This document shows, piece after piece, positions 56,858 to 64,000 of a stretch of 64,000 nt of DNA (within the stretch, counting starts at the first letter, position 1; every line of letters starts with the position of its first letter). Both the position numbers and the translations under genes were made by a program. Under the pieces are notes generated by a model that saw nothing but the letters and a program-made list of their open reading frames with translations, did not search any database and was not told the DNA's origin. The stretch comes from an uncultured Sphingomonadales bacterium (GTDB lineage Bacteria; Pseudomonadota; Alphaproteobacteria; Sphingomonadales; Sphingomonadaceae): positions 175,112 to 239,111 of the forward strand of contig CAIMDB010000007.1 in the NCBI GenBank assembly GCA_903839675.1. Direction: 5' to 3'.

Positions 56858-58556
56858 GCTGTCATCCAAGACGCGCCGGCGTCGGGCAGGTGGTTGCGCT
56901 GTGATGGCAGTCGGGCTGACTGTCTTGCCGGCAACCACGGCTGTCGGTCAGGTTGTCTTGCCACCCCAGAGCGATATTTCTCGCCAACGGGTGGAGCCGT
57001 TGCCGCTGCCGCCGAACGCGTATGATTTCCGCATCCAAAGCCCGGAAAAATCGGCTGTGCCGCGCGCGATTGACGAGGTGGAGTTTTCTGTCGCTTCGAT
57101 CAAAGTCACCGGCGCCACTTATTTTCCGGCTGATGAAGTCGATGCCATTTTTACACCATTAGAAGGTCGCAAGATTGTCCTGCAGGACCTGCGCGATGCT
57201 GCGCAGAAGCTTGAAGATAAATATCGTGCAGAAGGCTTTTTCCTGACGCGGGTCTTTGTGGCCCCGCAAAAGGTGGAAAATGGCGAACTGCAGGTTCAGG
57301 TTCTCGAAGGCTATATCAATCAGGTCTTCGTAGATGGACCTAACCCGGCCTCTACGCGTCTTGCTGAAGGCGTAGTCGGACCCATCACAAAAGACCGGCC
57401 GACGCGGTTTTCCGACCTTGAGCGGCGCATGTTGATCCTCAACGACATGCCCGGTGTCACCGGTTCCACGGTGTTGCAGCAGGGCGGGGTGCCCGGCAGT
57501 TCAGAAATGCTTGTGACAGCGGGCCGCACGCCGAACCAATATCGGGCGACGTTTGCAAATACCTCGTCAGACATTCTTGGACCGCTATCGTATTCTCTTG
57601 GCGGAACATTTTTTCAGCCGCTGGGTCGGCCCGGTGCTTTAGATGTCACCTTGTCCGGGGCTGGCGCACATGTGAAGGAGTTGCGTTCGGCAAATGTCCG
57701 TTATGCAATGCCCCTCAATACGCGGGGCTTGATTGGCAGCTTTGGTGGCTTGATCGCCTTTGCGCGCCCGGGGGGTGCAGTTGCGGATCTGGACGTGCGC
57801 AGCAATGTTCTCTCGCTCAACGCCCGCCTTCGCACGCCGCTCCTGCGCGGACGCGCCAATTCCATCTATCTGGACCTCGGTCTTGCCCTCAACCGCAACA
57901 AGACGACCATCTTGGGCGAACTGATTTCGGATGACAGGAGCACAGTCGCGGAAGCGACGCTCAGCTGGCAACAGGCCAATTGGTTGAGCGGCGACACCAA
58001 TGTTTCGCTCTCTCTGTTTCAGGGGCTGGGCCTGTTCGGCGCGAATGACGCTTCTGCCGAATTTTCATCTGTCCAAGGTTTCCAGCCAAATTTCCAGCGG
58101 CTGGTCTATAGCCTGCAGCGCACGCAGCGCCTGACGCCGCGTATCTCCCTGCAAGTCAATGTGCAGGGTCAATATACGACCGATCGGCTAACCTCCGGCG
58201 AAACGATTTCCTTTGGTGGGACCGCTATTGGTCGTGGCTATGATCCGTCGCTCATAGGTGGAGAACGCGGCCTCGGCCTCTCTGGAGAGTTGCGATACGC
58301 GCTTCCCTACACCCTCCCGACGCTCATCGAAGGCGTGCAGCTCTACACCTTTGGGGATTTCGCCCGCGCGACGACGCTTGCCTATGAAGCTGAACCAAAA
58401 TCGACGAACAAGATCAGTTCGCTAGGTTTTGGCGTCCGCTTTGTGGTGTTCGGCAGGGTCAATCTTGACTTGCAAGGCGCGCAGGCCCGCAGAAGCGTCA
58501 CCAGTGGTGAGCGCAACGAACAACGTTTCAATCTTAATGCACTGGTCGCTTTCTGA
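56847..58556 (+). CDS. TpsB two-partner secretion transporter (ShlB/FhaC/HecB family)
   Basis: A 569-residue outer-membrane protein. A signal peptide spans about residues 1-35, with a long basic start. A ShlB-type POTRA domain lies at about 78-156 (FSVASIKVTGATYFPADEV ... VQVLEGYI), a second POTRA region follows, then a 16-strand-type barrel. The lid-loop motif GRGYDPS is at 462-468, equivalent to VRGY of Omp85/TpsB proteins. The C-terminus ends in a barrel-type FNLNALVAF. It should secrete the adjacent TpsA protein. The ATG overlaps the cyclase gene by 11 nt. Confidence 0.93.
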   Translation: MTNKLSSKTRRRRAGGCAVMAVGLTVLPATTAVGQVVLPPQSDISRQRVEPLPLPPNAYDFRIQSPEKSAVPRAIDEVEFSVASIKVTGATYFPADEVDAIFTPLEGRKIVLQDLRDAAQKLEDKYRAEGFFLTRVFVAPQKVENGELQVQVLEGYINQVFVDGPNPASTRLAEGVVGPITKDRPTRFSDLERRMLILNDMPGVTGSTVLQQGGVPGSSEMLVTAGRTPNQYRATFANTSSDILGPLSYSLGGTFFQPLGRPGALDVTLSGAGAHVKELRSANVRYAMPLNTRGLIGSFGGLIAFARPGGAVADLDVRSNVLSLNARLRTPLLRGRANSIYLDLGLALNRNKTTILGELISDDRSTVAEATLSWQQANWLSGDTNVSLSLFQGLGLFGANDASAEFSSVQGFQPNFQRLVYSLQRTQRLTPRISLQVNVQGQYTTDRLTSGETISFGGTAIGRGYDPSLIGGERGLGLSGELRYALPYTLPTLIEGVQLYTFGDFARATTLAYEAEPKSTNKISSLGFGVRFVVFGRVNLDLQGAQARRSVTSGERNEQRFNLNALVAF

Positions 58557-61500
58557 TGTTTTCATCTCGTCGTTTCCGATTGATGCTTTTGGGTGCTGTC
58601 AGCAGCACTGCATTTTCTGCCGCGCACGCCAGCGACATTTCAGTCCCAAGCGGCACGATAACCGGAGTTGTTTCTTCACAGAAGCCGACTGGCGGCACGC
58701 AAACCACGGTCACGCAGACAAGCGCCCGCGCGATTATCAATTGGTCTGATTTGTCGGTTGCTTCCGGCGACACGCTCGAATTTGTGCAGCCTAGCTCTAG
58801 TTCTATCACGCTCAACCGCGTGGTTGGCCCGACCGGCGGTGGCCCCATTGCTCAATCGCAGATCGACGGGACCGTCAATGCGAATGGACAGGTTTGGATT
58901 TTAAATCCGACAGGCGTCCTCGTTGGCGCCAACGGACGGGTGAATGCCGCCGGTTTTCTGGCGACGACAATGGGCATTGCCGATGCGGATTTTGATGCCG
59001 CCACCAACGCGTTCAATCTGGCGGGCGACAACCCGGCTGTAGTTGAGAATAGGGGTATCATCACAGCTTCGGGCTATGCTGTGCTCGCTGGGCATCGTGT
59101 TGAAAATTCAGGCACCGTGCAAGCTCAACTCGGCACCGTCGCGATCGGATCAGGTCGCGCCATGTCGCTTACGTTTTCCGCAGATAAGCTCATTTCCTTC
59201 GTTGTTTCGGAGCCGTCCACAGCGCAGGGCAGCGGCATTACCAACACCGCCAATGGCCAGTTGATCGCAAATGGTGGGCGCGTTTTGATGACTGCGCGCG
59301 CCGCATCTGCTTTTGCCGCGAGTGTCATCAACAATGCGGGCTTGGTGCAAGCCAATAGTGTGTCTGTAACGAATGGTGAAATCACGCTGGATGCAGGCCC
59401 GACGGGTGACATTAGCGTGTCGGGTACGTTGAAGGCTTCGGGCGCGGCAGCCGCCGATACCGGTGGTCTCATTACCGTTAAGGCGACAAACATCTATGCC
59501 ACGTCCACCAGCCAGTTTTTGGCAACTGGCGGTGCCGGAGGCGGGTCGATCTTAATTGGACGCGGGCCTGTATCTGGCATGTCGGCGTCACCGACAAAAA
59601 TCTACGCAAATACCGGCTCCACCTTTGATGCAAGTGCAGGCGAAACGGGCGCTGGCGGTCTCATCACCCTGATGACAGACTATAATGATGCCGGATCGTT
59701 CATCTCTGCAAATGGACTGTTCTACGCCAATGGCGGCAGCATTTCCGGAGCCGGTGGCACCATTGACGCCTATTATTCGTCCATAGACCTGTCTGGCCTA
59801 AACGGTTCGCCAACGGCAAGACCGGGTGAAGCGGCACAATTGAAGTTCAATGCCAACAACATTGAAATTTCCAATACGTCGGGATCTGCAGGGGTTTTGA
59901 CCCCGGCGACGGTGCAGTATCTCTTGAATGCGGGTCAGCGGGTGTCCATCAACGCCATTGGCACTGGTGCAAATTCAGGAAACATTGTGGTTTCTTCGAG
60001 CATCCTGAAGACCGCCGGCACGGATGCGTCGCTTACCTTCTCTGCCAACAACAACATAGAAACGCTGGCAGGCGCCGACATCACGTCGTCAGAAGGTTCG
60101 CTGAATGTTTCGTTCCTGACGGACCAAAACAATGACGGCATCGGCCTTACCCGGCTTGGCGCCAACATCTCGCTTCTATCAGGATCCGCGATCAGCGACG
60201 GCCTGATTGGTATAAAATATGATGGCTATTATGATGATGTTCCGTCGTTTTTTGCGACTGCAGTCCCGCTAGCTGACCCAAGATTCTCTTCGCCCTTTAC
60301 ATCTATAAACACCATCACCCCGGGTAGTGAGCTTGGCGAAAGCTATTCAGTCAAGTTTTCTGGTTATTTCAGGCCCCAAGAAACTGGGATCTATACATTT
60401 GCAACGGCGAGCGATGATGCATCGCATCTTTTCCTCGGAAATGCCGGCCAGTCGCTCAACCTGTTACAGAGCGATGTTATCACCACCTCTCTTGTCAGCC
60501 CACTTGTTGGAAATGGAGGCGGGCACCCGGTTCAATTTCAGTCTGCCACCACGGATCAACCGCTCGTCGCCGGACAATATTATCCCATCCTCGTCCTTTT
60601 CGGAGAAAGTGGCGGCGGGGATGAGATCACCGTTAGCTTTGGGCTTGATGGACAATCATTGAGTGACAACGGTTTTGGGTCGTATTTTCACACGGCCAAC
60701 GGCGAATTGGCGGCCAACGGCGGACTTGGGACACAATCCAACATCACCTTTTCCGGTCCGGTCGTTCTGGACCGCAGTGTTAATCTCGTAACGCAAGGCG
60801 ATGTGCTGTTTAGCGGGTCGGTCAACAGCGCATCGGGCGCGACATCGAGTCTCAATGTTGATGCCGGAACGGGCGATATATCCTTCAATGTTGACGCAGG
60901 TACCTTAGGTGATCTTGCAGGACTCAACACGAAGTCTGGAACATTCACCGCGGCAAAGATCACTGCCGATAGCAACGCCCTCATCAAGATTAGTACCACG
61001 GGTGACGCCTTCATTTCTGGCGCCGTGACAGGTGCGATACTGACCAAGGCAGGCACGGGCGCGCTTTCATTGTCGGGCGACGCCAATGTGGCGACCATCT
61101 CGATTGAATCGGGCCGACTGAGGACGCTGTCAGCGTCAGGCGATGCGCTGCAAAATGCGTCAATCTCTATCAACGCTGGTGGAATACTTGATCTTGCCGC
61201 ACCGCAGACAGCCAATTTAACGACAATCAAATCGTTGTTAGGTGCCGGTCGTGTCGACATGGCGGACGGGAAAACGTTGGACGTTGTTGGCGGCCTCGCG
61301 GCAGATAATTATTCCGGCATTATTTCAGGTCCGGCGTCGAGCATTTTCAAGATCAGTGGCGGCGCTCTCACTTTGACAGGTGATTTAGGCTTCTCAGGGT
61401 TGATCAAGGTCGACGGCGCGACCCTCAAACTTGCCGGCAACGGCAGCATCGTGAGCGCAGCCGGGTTGGACGTCGGTGGCAGTGACGGGGCTGTTATCGA

Positions 61501-64000
61501 CTTGGAGGGTATCACCTCCTCATCGACCTCTATCCGTAACTTCGTCACAGATACGTCAACCCGCGCCGGTCAGGTCCTGTTAGGATCGAGAACGCTCTTT
61601 CTTGATACTGATCCTGGAACATTTGGTCGCAATTCACTGACGTTTTTGGGCGATGGCGGATCGCTCGACAAAACAGGGCTAGGGACATTTCGGCTCGGCG
61701 CCGCCAACAGCTACACTGGTGGTACGCGCGTCAGCGCTGGGGCGCTTGAGGTTGCGTCGGAAACGCAATTGGGCGCGGGTAATATCATTCTAGGTGGCGG
61801 CACGTTGCGTTTCACCTCAGGCGGACCTGTGTCTTTGACAAAAGCGGTCACCCTAGAAGCAGATAGTGCAATTGAATTTGTTACGGGTCTCCCAGTTCAG
61901 GCGGGTGGCGGCCCGGTCGCTACTGGCGGTACGACACAGGGCCTGTCGCTCCAAGTCACATGGAGCGGCTCGCAGTTCCAAAACAATGCCAGCGCGGTCG
62001 GGCTTTTTGAGTTTGACCCCGTCGAGTTCAACAACTCTGGAGGATATTCAAGCTTCGACGCGCTTGGAAATGGCTTCACGATCAACAGCGTGACCGTGCA
62101 GGGATCCTCCGGCGGCAACGGCACATTTGGCCCGGCAGATTTTTCCGGCTTTGTGTTCTCCGCGGGCAGTCCTTTGGATTTCACGCAGGAACTGATCGGC
62201 CAGCCACTAGCCAATGGCTCGAATTTCGGAATCTTCAGCGATGGATCAAGCGGCGACTTCAACTTGTTCAGCAATGGCAGTTCAAATGCGCCCACAGGTA
62301 CAAACTATTTCAGACTGACCACCGCAGGCGGCGACGACATGATTGTCGTCTCGATGCTGCCCGGCGGCTCTGTTGCCGCTCCGATAGCCCCTGATGCAAG
62401 CCTTACAGGGGCGATCAACGGCGGTTTTGGGCTCCGGATCGCATCGGACGGGAATTTGTCCTTCTTAGGAACCATCGGAACCTCGCAACCACTTGCTCAT
62501 CTGTCGGCGGGTGCGATGGGCACCCTTCGGATTGGCGCAAATGCGCAGATCACGGCAACGGGTGATATCAGCCTTGGCACACTGACCCGGTTTATAAATG
62601 AGTCAGTTAATCCGACCGCGCTTGACAGCAGCAACGGCAGTTGGCGCGTCTACAGCGGAAATCAGAGCCCGTTTTCGGGTGGGACATCTGATCTGGCGGG
62701 CGGGCTAGATTATCAATTTAAGGCCTATGGCGTCAGTCCTGAGGATCTGGAAGGCAATTTCCATTCGTTCGTGGCGCCGGGCCAGGATGGTTTTGTTTAT
62801 GCGTTTGCACCGACGTTTACGGTCACATCCGCGAGCCCGGTCACGAAGGTTTATGATGGGACAACGGCGTTTAATGGGCAGCTTCCATCGCTGACGGTGT
62901 CAAGCTCGGTCTCGGGGGATGTCCTTACTGTATTGGGTGGAGCTACGGGGCAGTTTTCCTCTGCAAATGCATCAACTGCCGCGTCATTCCTGCTCTCTGA
63001 TTTGTCGGTCTCTGCGCTTGATGCGTCAGACAAGCCGGTCTTCGGTTACAGTTTCTCGGGTGCCACGTCCCTTGCGGCCACAATCACGCCTAGGGAACTG
63101 ACCGTTTCACTTACGGGCGCGGTGATCCGGGCTTACGACGGAACGACGGCAGCCTCTCTCTCGGCAAGTAACTTTGCGCTATCCGGCGTTGTGCTTGGTG
63201 AAAGCCTTAGCCTTGCGCAGACATCGGGCAGCTATGCGAGCAAGAATGTAGGTTCCCAGATCATCGTCACAGCTAACGTTGCGCCAGCTGACTTTACAGC
63301 GGGTAGCGGCACGCTGCTGACCAACTATGTCTTGCCGTCGACAACATTGAGCGGCTCAATTGGTGAGATCACGCCCAAGTTGCTCGCCGTGTCGCTTACC
63401 GGCGCATTGAGCCGGGTTTACAACGGGTCCACGTCGGCCACGCTCACTGCGGACAACTTCAACGTTTCCGGCGTGCTTGATGGTGAAAGCCTGACACTGA
63501 CCAGTGCAACCGGCAATTTTGCGAGCAAGGATGTCGGTAACGCGATTATAGTCACGACGGGTCGTTCCCAGATATTGTTTGAAGGTGGAAGCGATACGCT
63601 GGCGTCCAATTACGCTCTGCCCACGATTCTCAGCGGCGCGATTGGCGAGATCACGCCCAAGGCGCTGAGCGTGTCGCTGACGGGTTCGACCAGCAAGATC
63701 TATGACAGCACGACGGCGGCGCAGCTTTCTGCGGGCAACTTTGTGTTTGATGGTTTGGTGGCCGGTGAAAGCCTGAGCATCAGCCAGTCGGGCGGCAACT
63801 ATGCCAGCAAAAATGCGGGTTCGCAGATTATTGTCACCGCTGATCTTTCGCCGGCTGACTTTACAGCGGGCAGCGGCACGCTGCTGACCAACTATGTCTT
63901 ACCTTCGACGACCGTCAGCGGCGCGATTGGGGAGATCACGCCCAAGGCGCTGAGCGTGTCGCTCACGGGTGCGACCAGCAAGGTTTATGACAGCACGACC
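58556..64000 (+). CDS. Filamentous haemagglutinin-like TpsA exoprotein (partial, 3' end beyond window)
   Basis: An open frame of 1815 codons runs to the right edge without a stop. Residues 1-25 are a signal peptide ending AHA. The TPS secretion domain follows with LNRVVG (86-91), QIDGTVNANGQ and NPTGVLVGANG (117-127). The middle is a Gly/Asn/Thr-rich beta-helix. A PA14 domain occupies about 550-700 (SGYFRPQETGIYTFATASDD). A passenger-type repeat lies near 1041-1084 (NSYTGGTRVSAGALEV). From about residue 1423, YDG repeats occur with a 94-95 residue period. It starts inside the tpsB stop (TGATG) and is the secreted partner, probably an adhesin. Confidence 0.92.
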   Translation, partial: MFSSRRFRLMLLGAVSSTAFSAAHASDISVPSGTITGVVSSQKPTGGTQTTVTQTSARAIINWSDLSVASGDTLEFVQPSSSSITLNRVVGPTGGGPIAQSQIDGTVNANGQVWILNPTGVLVGANGRVNAAGFLATTMGIADADFDAATNAFNLAGDNPAVVENRGIITASGYAVLAGHRVENSGTVQAQLGTVAIGSGRAMSLTFSADKLISFVVSEPSTAQGSGITNTANGQLIANGGRVLMTARAASAFAASVINNAGLVQANSVSVTNGEITLDAGPTGDISVSGTLKASGAAAADTGGLITVKATNIYATSTSQFLATGGAGGGSILIGRGPVSGMSASPTKIYANTGSTFDASAGETGAGGLITLMTDYNDAGSFISANGLFYANGGSISGAGGTIDAYYSSIDLSGLNGSPTARPGEAAQLKFNANNIEISNTSGSAGVLTPATVQYLLNAGQRVSINAIGTGANSGNIVVSSSILKTAGTDASLTFSANNNIETLAGADITSSEGSLNVSFLTDQNNDGIGLTRLGANISLLSGSAISDGLIGIKYDGYYDDVPSFFATAVPLADPRFSSPFTSINTITPGSELGESYSVKFSGYFRPQETGIYTFATASDDASHLFLGNAGQSLNLLQSDVITTSLVSPLVGNGGGHPVQFQSATTDQPLVAGQYYPILVLFGESGGGDEITVSFGLDGQSLSDNGFGSYFHTANGELAANGGLGTQSNITFSGPVVLDRSVNLVTQGDVLFSGSVNSASGATSSLNVDAGTGDISFNVDAGTLGDLAGLNTKSGTFTAAKITADSNALIKISTTGDAFISGAVTGAILTKAGTGALSLSGDANVATISIESGRLRTLSASGDALQNASISINAGGILDLAAPQTANLTTIKSLLGAGRVDMADGKTLDVVGGLAADNYSGIISGPASSIFKISGGALTLTGDLGFSGLIKVDGATLKLAGNGSIVSAAGLDVGGSDGAVIDLEGITSSSTSIRNFVTDTSTRAGQVLLGSRTLFLDTDPGTFGRNSLTFLGDGGSLDKTGLGTFRLGAANSYTGGTRVSAGALEVASETQLGAGNIILGGGTLRFTSGGPVSLTKAVTLEADSAIEFVTGLPVQAGGGPVATGGTTQGLSLQVTWSGSQFQNNASAVGLFEFDPVEFNNSGGYSSFDALGNGFTINSVTVQGSSGGNGTFGPADFSGFVFSAGSPLDFTQELIGQPLANGSNFGIFSDGSSGDFNLFSNGSSNAPTGTNYFRLTTAGGDDMIVVSMLPGGSVAAPIAPDASLTGAINGGFGLRIASDGNLSFLGTIGTSQPLAHLSAGAMGTLRIGANAQITATGDISLGTLTRFINESVNPTALDSSNGSWRVYSGNQSPFSGGTSDLAGGLDYQFKAYGVSPEDLEGNFHSFVAPGQDGFVYAFAPTFTVTSASPVTKVYDGTTAFNGQLPSLTVSSSVSGDVLTVLGGATGQFSSANASTAASFLLSDLSVSALDASDKPVFGYSFSGATSLAATITPRELTVSLTGAVIRAYDGTTAASLSASNFALSGVVLGESLSLAQTSGSYASKNVGSQIIVTANVAPADFTAGSGTLLTNYVLPSTTLSGSIGEITPKLLAVSLTGALSRVYNGSTSATLTADNFNVSGVLDGESLTLTSATGNFASKDVGNAIIVTTGRSQILFEGGSDTLASNYALPTILSGAIGEITPKALSVSLTGSTSKIYDSTTAAQLSAGNFVFDGLVAGESLSISQSGGNYASKNAGSQIIVTADLSPADFTAGSGTLLTNYVLPSTTVSGAIGEITPKALSVSLTGATSKVYDSTT
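62822..64000 (+). repeat. Tandem YDG-type repeats in the TpsA gene
   Basis: At least five repeat starts are visible, marked by VYDGTT, AYDGTT, VYNGST, IYDSTT and VYDSTT. The aligned LxVSLTG units begin at 63098, 63383, 63665 and 63950, giving periods of 285, 282 and 285 nt. The 3' parts of the units ending near 63345 and 63912 are nearly identical in DNA (around TTTACAGCGGG and GCACGCTGCTGACCAAC), as are the GAGATCACGCCCAAGG junctions. The array continues beyond the window. It is coding sequence, and identity at silent sites suggests recent duplication or conversion. Confidence 0.9.

Noticed and set aside
58534..63609. Several antisense open frames of 60-190 codons inside the TpsA region
   Set aside because: The plus-strand frame is continuous for 1815 codons with signal peptide, TPS, PA14 and YDG domains; the antisense products are Ser/Pro/Ala-rich artefacts.
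58556..64000. Possible frameshift or pseudogene in the TpsA gene
   Set aside because: Frame checks near 59042, 60242, 62822 and 63962 all stay in register with sensible translation and no internal stop.
62822..64000. CRISPR array
   Set aside because: The repeats are about 285 nt apart, coding, and protein-conserved; there are no short direct repeats with unique spacers anywhere in the window.

Overview
The window is about 60% GC, densely packed chromosomal DNA from an alphaproteobacterium, most likely a member of Sphingomonadales (Sphingomonadaceae). Supporting signs are the gene orders mfd-sdhE // recG, eno-ftsB-pdhA-pdhB with a lipoyl domain fused to PdhB, ccmC-D-E-F-G-H-I, psd-pssA and lolC-lolD, together with DUF4170, a eukaryote-type NADP isocitrate dehydrogenase, and frequent 1-4 nt stop/start overlaps with GTG or TTG starts. 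The assignment rests on protein resemblance and synteny recalled from memory. No search was run.

Layout. Positions 1-2900 hold DNA repair and housekeeping genes (partial mfd, sdhE, recG) and a PilZ protein. Positions 2976-7324 hold tyrS and a three-gene set: a DOMON-like protein, a NamZ/DUF1343 putative exo-N-acetylmuramidase, and a Tat-exported M24 peptidase. Positions 7329-10424 hold a MoxR ATPase and a CoxE-like vWA protein, separated by a lower-GC DUF4268 gene that looks inserted. Positions 10524-16733 hold an unrecognised gene, a 445-nt gap, lolCD, lon, hupB and tRNA-Val. Positions 16742-23693 hold a CPA2 antiporter, icd with a clear terminator, psd-pssA, tRNA-Asn, nadK and moaA. Positions 23780-27405 hold a degenerate-GGDEF/EAL phosphodiesterase, DUF4170 and a four-gene cluster of small stress/membrane proteins. 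Positions 27495-31647 hold eno-ftsB-pdhA-pdhB. Positions 31656-35115 hold three Tad-type pseudopilin/vWA proteins. Positions 35198-43146 hold trmFO, an EF-hand protein, a lysoplasmalogenase and two groups of thiolase, MDR and SDR oxidoreductases. Positions 43227-48002 hold the cytochrome c maturation operon from ccmC onward. Positions 48102-50713 hold kup, a 2H phosphoesterase and an elongator-type tRNA-Met.

The most interesting part is 51025-64000. Immediately after the tRNA-Met lies a five-gene unit in which every stop overlaps the next start. It encodes an exported TPR-CHAT (caspase-like) protein, a small exported protein with a weak FecR-like look, a CHASE2-class III adenylate cyclase, a TpsB (ShlB/FhaC) outer-membrane transporter, and a very large TpsA (filamentous haemagglutinin-like) exoprotein. 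The TpsA contains a PA14 domain, a passenger-type repeat and at least five tandem YDG repeats, and it runs off the right edge. The arrangement suggests that adhesin secretion, an envelope protease and cAMP signalling are made together as one module. That function is inference; the domains and overlaps can be read directly.
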